From positions 1-24,928 of the forward strand of contig JBBFLV010000016.1 of the NCBI GenBank assembly GCA_037478835.1: a stretch of 24,928 nucleotides of DNA, in the 5' to 3' direction. Positions 16,641 to 23,735 of this stretch are shown here, piece by piece. Both the position numbers and the translations under genes were made by a program. The notes beneath the pieces are model-generated. The model saw nothing but the letters and a program-made list of their open reading frames with translations, did no database searches and was not told the origin of the DNA. The stretch comes from 630D-37 sp037478835. Its GTDB lineage: Bacteria; Chloroflexota; Anaerolineae; Anaerolineales; Villigracilaceae. Numbering within the stretch: position 1 is the stretch's first letter; every line of letters begins with the position of its first letter.

Positions 16641-16993
16641 ACATTCTCCTCAACAAGGGATGGAATGGAATGAACGATAGATGCCTGACGAGTAACACGA
16701 TCCCGCATGACGGAACGCAGCAGATCGAGCGCCTGGATCAGACGCTCATCGGCCAACTGGTAGGTAACAAATGTACCGCGACGCGCAGCCTGCACCAACC
16801 CACGCTCACGCAGCACTTTCAAATGCCGGGAGACGTTCGGCTGCGGGAGGCCTAGATCGGCGCTCAGCTCGTTCACCGTACGCGGCGATTCGTGCAACGT
16901 GTAAAGGATGAGCAGACGTGTCGGCTCCGAAAGCGCCGAGCAGAAGTCGGCTTCGAGTTGCAAAAGTTCTTGGAAAAGCTGTTCCCGTTCCAT
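16637..16993 (-). CDS. ArsR-family transcriptional repressor
   Basis: This 118-residue protein is a winged-helix repressor: LSEPTRLLILYTLHESPRTV, the recognition helix in LGLPQPNVSRHLKVLRERGL, and the wing ARRGTFVTYQLAD. The start is ATG 16993, preceded by AGGAGG at five bases; the frame stays open upstream but that part covers the operator. Cys18 is the only cysteine, so the paired-Cys persulfide switch of BigR/SqrR-type members and the Cys-x-Cys metal site are both absent. The signal is therefore unknown. A perfect palindrome (17004-17023) lies just before the ribosome binding site and is the likely operator. The gene opens the sulfur operon and overlaps the octaheme gene by four bases, so it probably represses the operon and itself. 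Confidence 0.9.
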   Translation of the reverse strand: MEREQLFQELLQLEADFCSALSEPTRLLILYTLHESPRTVNELSADLGLPQPNVSRHLKVLRERGLVQAARRGTFVTYQLADERLIQALDLLRSVMRDRVTRQASIVHSIPSLVEENV

Positions 16994-17003
16994 AAGCCTC
17001 CTT

Positions 17004-17023
17004 ATATGCGCATAAGCGCATAT
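17004..17023. promoter_or_regulatory. Perfect palindrome, probable ArsR operator
   Basis: ATATGCGC and GCGCATAT flank a four-base centre, an 8-4-8 perfect inverted repeat typical of ArsR/SmtB operators. It lies between a candidate -10 box and the Shine-Dalgarno of the repressor gene, where bound protein would block transcription of the whole operon. Confidence 0.75.
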
Positions 17024-17039
17024 TTGAATTCCATTTCTG

Positions 17040-17045
17040 ATTGTA
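17040..17045 (-). promoter_or_regulatory. Candidate -10 box of the sulfur operon
   Basis: TACAAT on the minus strand lies 17 bases before the palindrome. Transcription would start near 17033, putting the palindrome at about +11 to +30. No consensus -35 is visible upstream, which could fit a promoter needing an activator. Confidence 0.35.
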
Positions 17046-17076
17046 CGTTTGTTCACAAGCGGGTAGAAGTAATGGA

Positions 17077-17112
17077 TGTCACATTAAATTGACATAACTG
17101 TCACATCTGACA
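17077..17112. promoter_or_regulatory. Cluster of TGTCA/TGACA half-sites between divergent genes
   Basis: Four five-base half-sites are arranged TGTCA, 8 bases, TGACA, 4 bases, TGTCA, 4 bases, TGACA. The last pair is a perfect 5-4-5 palindrome like the sites used by Crp/FNR-type dimers, though the half-site differs from the TTGAT of FNR. The cluster lies about 30-70 bases upstream of the candidate operon -10 and about 100 bases upstream of the ClC gene. Confidence 0.45.
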
Positions 17113-17133
17113 GCACATCGGGAGAGATATGCT

Positions 17134-17154
17134 GACCTTCGACCGTAGACTGCA
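17134..17154 (+). repeat. Degenerate heptad array
   Basis: Three in-phase 7-base units, GACCTTC, GACCGTA and GACTGCA, match the consensus with two, zero and two differences. They lie 62 bases before the ClC start, in the same sense as the gene. Confidence 0.4.
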
Positions 17155-17202
17155 GATAATGGGCGGTAAATCACAGACAAGGATTCTCTAAAAGGTTTGC
17201 GG

Positions 17203-17208
17203 TACAAT
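17203..17208 (+). promoter_or_regulatory. -10 box implying a leaderless ClC transcript
   Basis: TACAAT ends seven bases before ATG 17216, so the transcript would begin at the start codon. No Shine-Dalgarno sequence is present in the last 15 bases and no -35 consensus is visible. Confidence 0.45.
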
Positions 17209-17215
17209 AAGTTTC

Positions 17216-19204
17216 ATGATACGGCTCTCCCGTCTTCGCCAGAATCTACTGAATCGGGATCTAACCTATTTGCCGATTGCCAGTTTGCTGGTTGGAACAT
17301 CCAGTGCATTAGGAATATGGCTCTTCAAGCGCGGAATTGACTTTTTTGATGCCCTGGCCTTCGGTCGACTGCGCGCTTTCCTCTCCCTTCCTGCCCCATG
17401 GAATGTGTTGTTCATACCCATTCTGGGAGGTTTCCTCGTTGGTCTCCTGACTTGGCGATTCATCGGGCATGAAAAAACGCACGGGGTGGCCGGCGTGATC
17501 GAGGCGGTAGCACTCCATGGAGGCCGACTCCCCTACCACAAAATCGTACCCAAAGCCCTGGCTTCGGCGATCTCGATAGGTTTTGGTGCTTCTGTAGGCC
17601 CAGAGGATCCTTCTGTGCAGATCGGAGCCAATATCGGATGCTGGTGGGGAGAAAAGTGGGGGCGTCTCTCTGAGGAAACGATACCCACCCTGGTCGCGGC
17701 CGGAGCGGCCAGTGGTGTGGCAGCGGCTTTCAATGCACCGATTGCGGGCGTTTTTTTCGCCATGGAGGTGATCCTAGGCGAATGGAGCACACAGGGTATT
17801 ACCTCGATCCTCCTGGCCTCCGTATTCTCTTCGGTGGTTACCCAAGCCCTTTCCGGCGCCGAACCTGCTTTCCACGTACCTGCCTATGCCTTTCAATCGG
17901 CTTGGGAGTTGCCGGCCTACCTGGGATTGGGCGTGCTGGCCGGCCTGATCGCCGTCGCATACGTAAAGTTGCTTTACGGCTTTCAAGACCTCTTTGCCGG
18001 TATCCGATTATGGGATGGGTTGAAACCGGCACTGGCCGGCCTCGGCGTGGGCCTGATCGGGATGTGGCTACCTCAGGTCTTCGGTGTGGGATACCAGAGC
18101 ATCGAGGCCGTGCTGAATCACCAGATGCGTGATCTGGGGCTACTCTTGCTGCTGATGAGCGCCAGGCTCGTCCTTACTCCCCTCAGCCTGGGTGGAGGGT
18201 TCAAAGGGGGGGTCTTTGCCCCGGCCCTTTTCATCGGCGCGATGCTTGGTGGCGCTGTAGGCGAACTGCTGGCACGATCCTTTTCTCATTTGAACATCAT
18301 CCCCGCCGCCTTCGCCATGGTTGGCATGGCCGCGGTACTGGCCGCCGCTATCCGCGCTCCGTTCACTGCCATTCTACTGCTCTTTGAAATGACGCGCGAT
18401 TACCGCATTATTCTGCCGCTGATGTTTTCGGTAGGCGTCAGTATGTGGATTGCCCATCGCTTGGAATCCGATTCAGTCTACATGAAAGGCTTGGCACGGG
18501 CTGGCATCCGCATTCACCGCGGCCGGGCAATTGACGTTCTGGAAAACCTTACCGTCTCCGATGTCATGGCTGAACCCCAAGCCCTTAAGCATTCCCAAAA
18601 TCTAGAGCAGGCCTGGGAAACGCTCCTGCATCTCCGCCTGCACGGCTTACCGGTAGTGGATGAAGAGGAGAAGCTGATCGGAATGTTGACAATCCAGGAT
18701 ATCGATCGCATCCCCCCAGAGCAATGGAGCACGACCCGCGTCTCCGATGTCTGCACACGGCAGCCCATCTTGGCCTATCCCGATGAAACGCTCTCTGTCG
18801 CCCTGCAGCGTATGAGCACCTATGATATCGGACGTCTGCCGGTCGTCTCGCGTCAGGACCCTCGGCAACTGATAGGCATTCTGCGCCGTGTGGACCTAGT
18901 GCGCGCTTATAACATCGCCTTGCGGCGGCGCGCGCTCGCTCACTCTATCCTTCAGGAAAAAGACCTGGAAAAAATGGAAAGCGGAATGAAGCTGCAGCAC
19001 TACACCATCTTTCCGGGACTCGCACTCATCGGTCGTTCATTGGCCGAAATTCCTTGGCCGGCGCACTGTTTGGTAGTGATGTTACAGCGAGATGGTAAAA
19101 TCCTGATCCCCCGCGGACAAATCCGCCTAGAAGCAGGAGATCGACTCACCGTACTCTGCGATTCCGAAAGCGAAGCAGAAGTGCAAAAGCTATTTCAGCG
19201 TTAG
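17216..19204 (+). CDS. ClC-family chloride channel/transporter with CBS pair and TrkA-C domain
   Basis: The 662-residue protein has a ClC membrane domain (about 15-425), two CBS domains (about 444-565) and a C-terminal TrkA-C (RCK-C) domain (about 588-660). CBS domains usually bind adenine nucleotides and RCK-C domains small regulatory ligands, so gating is probably tuned to energy or nucleotide state. Two ion-path motifs differ from the textbook forms: the usual Gly-Arg-Glu-Gly-Pro is GPEDP (residues 128-132, gating Glu130 kept), and the first motif reads THGVAGVIEAV, without the usual Pro. Channel or Cl-/H+ exchanger cannot be decided. The sulfotransferase gene starts ten bases after its stop and PriA follows on the same strand. 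Confidence 0.92.
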   Translation: MIRLSRLRQNLLNRDLTYLPIASLLVGTSSALGIWLFKRGIDFFDALAFGRLRAFLSLPAPWNVLFIPILGGFLVGLLTWRFIGHEKTHGVAGVIEAVALHGGRLPYHKIVPKALASAISIGFGASVGPEDPSVQIGANIGCWWGEKWGRLSEETIPTLVAAGAASGVAAAFNAPIAGVFFAMEVILGEWSTQGITSILLASVFSSVVTQALSGAEPAFHVPAYAFQSAWELPAYLGLGVLAGLIAVAYVKLLYGFQDLFAGIRLWDGLKPALAGLGVGLIGMWLPQVFGVGYQSIEAVLNHQMRDLGLLLLLMSARLVLTPLSLGGGFKGGVFAPALFIGAMLGGAVGELLARSFSHLNIIPAAFAMVGMAAVLAAAIRAPFTAILLLFEMTRDYRIILPLMFSVGVSMWIAHRLESDSVYMKGLARAGIRIHRGRAIDVLENLTVSDVMAEPQALKHSQNLEQAWETLLHLRLHGLPVVDEEEKLIGMLTIQDIDRIPPEQWSTTRVSDVCTRQPILAYPDETLSVALQRMSTYDIGRLPVVSRQDPRQLIGILRRVDLVRAYNIALRRRALAHSILQEKDLEKMESGMKLQHYTIFPGLALIGRSLAEIPWPAHCLVVMLQRDGKILIPRGQIRLEAGDRLTVLCDSESEAEVQKLFQR

Positions 19205-19214
19205 GATTTTTCCG

Positions 19215-20147
19215 ATGAAAAATCATGCCCGCTCCTATCTTTCCCCTATCCTGGTCACCGGCGCCCATCGCAGTGGCACCACCTGGGTCGGAAAAATGCT
19301 GGCCGCCGCTCCAGGAATGGCCTACATAAGTGAACCGTTGAACGTCCTTCACCGCCCTGGTGTTTTTGAGGCACCGGTATCCCATTGGTACACCTACATC
19401 ACGGAAGAAAACGAATCCTCCTACCTGCTGGCTTTTCAGAAGACACTCGCTTACCGCTACGATCTACTTGCCGAGTTGCGCTCTTTGCGCTCCGGCAGGG
19501 ATGTATTGCGTATGATGCGCGATCTCTACACTTTCACAGTGGGTCGTTTGCAAAAACGGCGTCCGTTGCTGAAAGATCCATTTGCCGTCTTTTCGCTCGA
19601 ATGGTTCGCTAAGCGTCTGAATTGTCGCGTCGTGGTCACCGTGCGCCATCCGGCCGCCTTTGCCAGCAGTCTCAAACGATTGGGATGGAAATTCAACCTG
19701 CAAAAAAACCTCTTCACCCAGCCGCTTCTGGTTCGGGACTACCTGGAAGCCTATCGAGAAGCGTTCGAGGCCAAACCACCAAAGGATTTGATCGATCAGG
19801 CGGCATGGCTGTGGCGCATTATCTACCATACTGTTTGGCAAATCCGCCAACGGCATCCAGAATTCCAGATTGTGCGTCAGGAAGACCTTTCTCTGGACCC
19901 GATCGGTGGTTTTCGCCAGATTTACCACACCTTGGGCTTAGATTTCACCTCGCGGGTAGAACAAACCATTCTCACATCTAGCGGCTCGGAGAATCCGGTT
20001 GAGCTCACCCGCACCCACTCGATCCGCCTGAACAGTCGCGCCAGCCTGCACAATTGGAAAAAACGCCTCACCGAAGAGGAGATCGCCCGGATTCGCACCC
20101 TCACGGCCGATACCTGGCCGTTATACTACACCGAAGATGAGTGGTAA
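19215..20147 (+). CDS. PAPS-dependent sulfotransferase family protein
   Basis: Sulfotransferases move a sulfo group from PAPS to an acceptor hydroxyl or amine. In this 310-residue protein the 5'-phosphosulfate loop is TGAHRSGTTWVGKML (from residue 15), and the 3'-phosphate site is TVRHPAAFASSLKRLGW, with Arg144 and Ser151/152. The length fits bacterial members acting on lipids, glycans or small molecules. The acceptor is unknown. It starts ten bases after the ClC gene and overlaps the PriA start by eleven bases, so the three genes are probably co-transcribed. Ribosome binding sequence is weak (AGGA). It is next to the sulfur operon but transcribed away from it, so a shared role is not implied. 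Confidence 0.85.
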   Translation: MKNHARSYLSPILVTGAHRSGTTWVGKMLAAAPGMAYISEPLNVLHRPGVFEAPVSHWYTYITEENESSYLLAFQKTLAYRYDLLAELRSLRSGRDVLRMMRDLYTFTVGRLQKRRPLLKDPFAVFSLEWFAKRLNCRVVVTVRHPAAFASSLKRLGWKFNLQKNLFTQPLLVRDYLEAYREAFEAKPPKDLIDQAAWLWRIIYHTVWQIRQRHPEFQIVRQEDLSLDPIGGFRQIYHTLGLDFTSRVEQTILTSSGSENPVELTRTHSIRLNSRASLHNWKKRLTEEEIARIRTLTADTWPLYYTEDEW

Positions 20148-22614
20148 CCCGCAACCGATGTATGCCCGCCTGGTGCTCAACGTACCGGGGGTCCACGGAA
20201 GGTTCGATTACACCATTCCTGCCGAGCTCCAACCGCAAATCCGGCCGGGGAGTCTGGTGATCGCACCGTTTGGGCGGCAACGCGTCCAAGGTGTGGTGAT
20301 GGAGCTCCTGGATCATCCCCAGGTGGCCGAGACGCGCCCCATCGAAAGATTGCTGGATGCCGAACCGGTGCTGACAGAAGCGCAACGCGCCCTGTTAGGC
20401 TGGCTGGAAATGCATTTTCTCTATCCGGCATCTTCCTTCCTTCCGTTCCTCCTCCCCCCAGGATTGGCTCTCCATGCTGATAGTGAATGGGTTTTAAATG
20501 AGAAGCGCTTACAGTCCTGGACCGGTGAACTTTCGCCCACCGCCCGGCGACTGGTGGAATTGCTCCGTAAGCGCCGGGGAAAACTGCGCGGCCGACAAAT
20601 TGCAAAACACTTTCCCGACGAAAGCTGGCAAAAAGTAGCCGAAAAATTGCTCCAAGCCGGCATCCTTGAACGACATCCCACCCTGGCCCCGCCGAGAGCG
20701 CGCCCCAAATTCATCCGCACCGCCCAGCTGAGCACCTCTCCTGAGATCGCCTTAGCCACGCTGCCCCGCCTCGGACGAACCGAAGCCGTCCAACAACGAC
20801 GTGCCGCCGCGCTACGTTTATTGATCGAGGAAAAGGGGCCGCTCAACCTATCTTGGATTTACGCCCAAACCGGGTGCACCCTAGCCGATCTGAAAGCATT
20901 GGAAGATCATGGCCTAATCCGCTTCGGCGAGCAGGAAACCTGGCGCGATCCCCTGGATTGGCTGCCGGCAACCTCATCCGAGGTCACTCCCCCTCCTATT
21001 CTCACAGCCGATCAGGAAGCTGCCTGGCAGGCGGTTTATCAAGCAGTATGCGACGCCGCCGAAGGGAAACCCACCTTGCCCATCTTGCTCCATGGCGTCA
21101 CCGGCTCCGGGAAAACGGAACTCTATCTGCGCGCCGTAGCAGAGACCTTGCGCCGGGGGCGGCAGGCGATCATTCTGGTGCCGGAAATTGCTCTTACCCC
21201 CCAAACCGTGGAACGCTTCTTCCGCCGTTTTCCGGGACAGGTAGGATTGCTGCACTCCCGCCTCTCCGATGGGGAACGCTACGATACCTGGCGACGTGCC
21301 CGCCGCGGCCAGCTGCGTATCCTCATCGGACCTCGCAGCGCACTCTTTATGCCCTTGCCCTCCATCGGCCTGATCGTCGTGGATGAATGTCACGATGCTT
21401 CTTACTATCAGTCCGAACCGCCCTTCTATCATGCCGTCACCGCTGCACAGGCCTATGCCCGCATGTGTAACGCCGCCTGTATTTTGGGTTCGGCGACCCC
21501 ATCGGTGACGCAACGCTACAGCGCAGAAATCGGCCAAATGCGCTATTTGCACCTGCCTCAGCGAATTCAGGCTCCACTCCCCACGGTACAAGTAGTGGAT
21601 ATGCGCCGGGAACTCCGTGAAGGGGTGAAAGACATCTTCAGCCGTGCCCTGAGCGAAGCCCTGGCCGAAACCCTGGAACGCGGAGAACAGGCGATCCTGT
21701 TCCTGAACCGCCGCGGCGCAGCCACCTACGTATTTTGCCGCAGCTGCGGTCACGTGCTGCGCTGCCCCCGATGCGAAATTCCCCTCACCCTCCACGAGGA
21801 CAAAGCCCAACTTCTCTGCCACCAATGCGGCTACCGCCGTAAGCAACCGACTAAATGCCCCGCCTGCGAAAGCACGGCAATCCGCGCCTACGGACTGGGC
21901 ATTGAACGGGTGGTGCGCGAGATGGAAGAACACTTTCCCCAAGCGCGTCTGCTACGCTGGGATCGCGATACCGCCCGTCACAAGCATGCCCATGAGCAAA
22001 TTCTGCAACAGTTTGCCTCGCACCAAGCAGATGTCTTAATCGGCACGCAGATGCTCGCCAAAGGTCTCGATCTGCCGCTGGTCACCCTGGTCGGGATCAT
22101 CCTGGCCGACGTGGGGTTGAACCTGCCCGATCCGTTCGCGGCGGAACGGGTTTTCCAGGTATTGACCCAAGTAGCCGGGCGCGCCGGACGTTCGGCGCGG
22201 GGTGGGCGCGTGATCCTCCAAACCTATATGCCCGAACACTACGTGATCCAGCATGTGATCGGTCACGAAGTAGAGAATTTCTATCAACGCGAATTACAAG
22301 AGCGCCGCCGATTGAACAACCCACCCTTCAGCGAGTTGCTGCGCCTGGAACTTCGCCTTCCCGATGCCGAACGCCTGGAGGCAGAAGCCCAACGCGTAGC
22401 CGCCTTGCTCCGCTCGCGATTGCAGGAAGAAGCCACCGATGTGATCCTCAGCGGCCCGTTGCCCTGTTTTTTTGCCCGCCTGGGCGGTGACTATCGGCAA
22501 CAGATCCTGCTGCGCGGCTCTGCCCCACAAACCATCCTCCAGGGTAGCCTTGCCCCCGAGCGCCTCCTGGAAAAAGGCTGGCGCATCGAAACACAGCCGA
22601 TCAGCTTGCTTTAA
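20137..22614 (+). CDS. priA: Primosomal protein N', replication-restart helicase PriA
   Basis: PriA recognises stalled forks and reloads the replicative helicase. The 825-residue protein shows an N-terminal 3'-DNA-binding domain (YARLVLNVPGVHGRFDYTIP), a superfamily 2 helicase core with Walker A GVTGSGKTE (about 320-328), Walker B DECH (about 415-418) and GSATPS, and paired zinc-binding cysteines (CRSCGHVLRCPRC and CHQCGYRRKQPTKCPAC, about 534-580). Helicase motifs V and VI (GTQMLAKGLDLP, QVAGRAGR) follow. All core residues are present, so it should be active. The start is ATG 20137, overlapping the sulfotransferase end; ATG 20158 is an alternative. Its TAA overlaps the stop of the converging cupin gene. 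Confidence 0.96.
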   Translation: MSGNPQPMYARLVLNVPGVHGRFDYTIPAELQPQIRPGSLVIAPFGRQRVQGVVMELLDHPQVAETRPIERLLDAEPVLTEAQRALLGWLEMHFLYPASSFLPFLLPPGLALHADSEWVLNEKRLQSWTGELSPTARRLVELLRKRRGKLRGRQIAKHFPDESWQKVAEKLLQAGILERHPTLAPPRARPKFIRTAQLSTSPEIALATLPRLGRTEAVQQRRAAALRLLIEEKGPLNLSWIYAQTGCTLADLKALEDHGLIRFGEQETWRDPLDWLPATSSEVTPPPILTADQEAAWQAVYQAVCDAAEGKPTLPILLHGVTGSGKTELYLRAVAETLRRGRQAIILVPEIALTPQTVERFFRRFPGQVGLLHSRLSDGERYDTWRRARRGQLRILIGPRSALFMPLPSIGLIVVDECHDASYYQSEPPFYHAVTAAQAYARMCNAACILGSATPSVTQRYSAEIGQMRYLHLPQRIQAPLPTVQVVDMRRELREGVKDIFSRALSEALAETLERGEQAILFLNRRGAATYVFCRSCGHVLRCPRCEIPLTLHEDKAQLLCHQCGYRRKQPTKCPACESTAIRAYGLGIERVVREMEEHFPQARLLRWDRDTARHKHAHEQILQQFASHQADVLIGTQMLAKGLDLPLVTLVGIILADVGLNLPDPFAAERVFQVLTQVAGRAGRSARGGRVILQTYMPEHYVIQHVIGHEVENFYQRELQERRRLNNPPFSELLRLELRLPDAERLEAEAQRVAALLRSRLQEEATDVILSGPLPCFFARLGGDYRQQILLRGSAPQTILQGSLAPERLLEKGWRIETQPISLL

Positions 22615-22934
22615 TCCCGGATCATGGTCAACAACATCTTCACGCGGCTCAGCGCGCGCACCGCATGTGGCTGATTGGCCGGCATAACGATGATCATCCC
22701 CTCCCGAAGTTGATAGGGCTGACCAGCAATGCGCACTTCCAGCTCCCCTTCCAGCACATGGACCAACGCATCGAAGGGGGACGTGTGTTCGCTGAGTTCC
22801 TGGGCGGCATCAAAAGCGAAAAGCGTCACATTGCCCCCGGCCGAACGGGTGATCTGACGGCTGACAATCGCCCCTTCTTGATAGCTAACCAGTTCCTGCA
22901 GGGAAAACGTCTGGGCAACCGGAATGACGGACAT
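22611..22934 (-). CDS. Small cupin-domain protein
   Basis: This 107-residue protein is a single conserved beta-barrel cupin. The first motif reads SEHTSPFDALVHVLEGELEV (His50, with Glu62 or Asp55 as possible metal ligands) and the second MPANQPHAVRA (His90). The second His of the classic His-x-His pair is Ser, so metal binding may be altered. Similar small cupins bind metals or small ligands; no substrate can be named. The start has AGGAG seven bases upstream. It converges on PriA with overlapping stop codons and is divergent from the phosphoribosyltransferase. Confidence 0.85.
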   Translation of the reverse strand: MSVIPVAQTFSLQELVSYQEGAIVSRQITRSAGGNVTLFAFDAAQELSEHTSPFDALVHVLEGELEVRIAGQPYQLREGMIIVMPANQPHAVRALSRVKMLLTMIRD

Positions 22935-22955
22935 GTTCTACTCCTTCCGAGGGAA

Positions 22956-22985
22956 AACATAGAGTCCTAGATACGATCGGTCTAA
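22956..22985 (-). promoter_or_regulatory. Candidate promoter of the cupin gene
   Basis: On the minus strand TTAGAC and TATGTT are separated by 18 bases, a passable sigma-70 pair. The leader would be about 15 bases and contains the Shine-Dalgarno sequence. Confidence 0.35.
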
Positions 22986-23198
22986 AAGGTGGATTACAGA
23001 CAGACCATAGTAATTCATTGGCAATCTTATCACCCTCTTCCTGCTCGATCTTTGCTGCGGCGCAAATTTAGGAAAACCATGTGTCTTGGCTTTTAGCTAT
23101 TGCCACAAGCGAAGCAGAGTAGATCGCTACAGGCAGACATGGAATTTCCAATCGGTTCATTCAAACCCCTTTCCCCCGCGCCTTCCACAAGAATCAGG

Positions 23199-23204
23199 TA
23201 TAAT
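23199..23204 (+). promoter_or_regulatory. -10 box of the phosphoribosyltransferase gene
   Basis: A perfect TATAAT lies 33 bases before ATG 23238 in G+C-rich surroundings, where a chance match is less likely. No -35 consensus is seen. Confidence 0.5.
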
Positions 23205-23237
23205 CCCCCCAACTTTCTACGACGTGGATGTGAGAGA

Positions 23238-23735
23238 ATGCAACCAGCCAAGCGCCTGATTCTGACCTGGGAAGAAGTGGATAAACTGATCGACATCCTG
23301 CTGCCGCAATTCCGACGCGAATTTACGGCCATGGTCATGATCACGCGCGGCGGGATTATCCCCGGCGGATTGCTGGCCGAAGCGATGAACATAACACATG
23401 TTTTAACCGCCGCAGTGAACTTCCCCGCCTCGCTAGAATCGGAACGTTCCCGCCTCTTTGCCTGGCCGGAATTCTTACAGTTCCCCGATGATGAACTGCT
23501 GCGCGGTCGCCCAACGCTGATCGTGGACGATGTCTGGGGGTCTGGGCGCACGATCACTGCCGTGCGTCAGCGCGTCTCCGCCGCCGGGGGCTTTCCGGAG
23601 ACCTGTGTACTCCACTTCAATCCGTATCGCAATCTCTTCGGCTCGCTTCGCCCGGATTACTACGCGGCGATCACCGATGCGTATGTGATCTACCCCTGGG
23701 AAATCCAGCGCGGCATAGACCTCTCTATGGCATGA
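23238..23735 (+). CDS. Purine-type phosphoribosyltransferase
   Basis: This 165-residue protein has the type I phosphoribosyltransferase signature TLIVDDVWGSGRT (residues 93-105), which binds PRPP through the two Asp residues, and the conserved ITRGGIIPGGLLAEAM loop (35-50). Size and layout resemble xanthine/hypoxanthine/guanine phosphoribosyltransferases that salvage purine bases; which base is used cannot be read from the sequence. ATG 23238 is chosen because a TATAAT at 23199-23204 lies inside any longer version. The Shine-Dalgarno is weak (GTGAGAG). Its last eleven bases overlap the end of the converging Hint lipoprotein gene. Confidence 0.85.
   Translation: MQPAKRLILTWEEVDKLIDILLPQFRREFTAMVMITRGGIIPGGLLAEAMNITHVLTAAVNFPASLESERSRLFAWPEFLQFPDDELLRGRPTLIVDDVWGSGRTITAVRQRVSAAGGFPETCVLHFNPYRNLFGSLRPDYYAAITDAYVIYPWEIQRGIDLSMA

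Larger units (their letters stand above)
22935..23237. other. Divergent intergenic region of about 300 bases
   Basis: It separates the cupin and phosphoribosyltransferase genes. I see candidate promoters for both (22956-22985 minus; 23199-23204 plus) and one isolated GACCATA unit (23003-23009), too little to call an array. The frame of the plus-strand gene is open back to 23100, but the TATAAT lies inside that extension. No RNA gene or terminator is evident. Confidence 0.5.

Noticed and set aside
10632..16993. Complete YTD sulfur-disproportionation cluster
   Set aside because: YedE-like permeases and a rhodanese-like domain are present, but no TusA or DsrE family gene is seen in the window, so the name would be misleading.
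15195..20147. A joint sulfur pathway of the octaheme operon and the sulfotransferase
   Set aside because: The genes are on opposite strands with ClC between them; the sulfotransferase uses PAPS and is coupled to ClC and PriA. Closeness alone is not evidence.
23100..23237. A longer phosphoribosyltransferase beginning at 23100
   Set aside because: The added part does not match the family, and a TATAAT promoter box lies within it.
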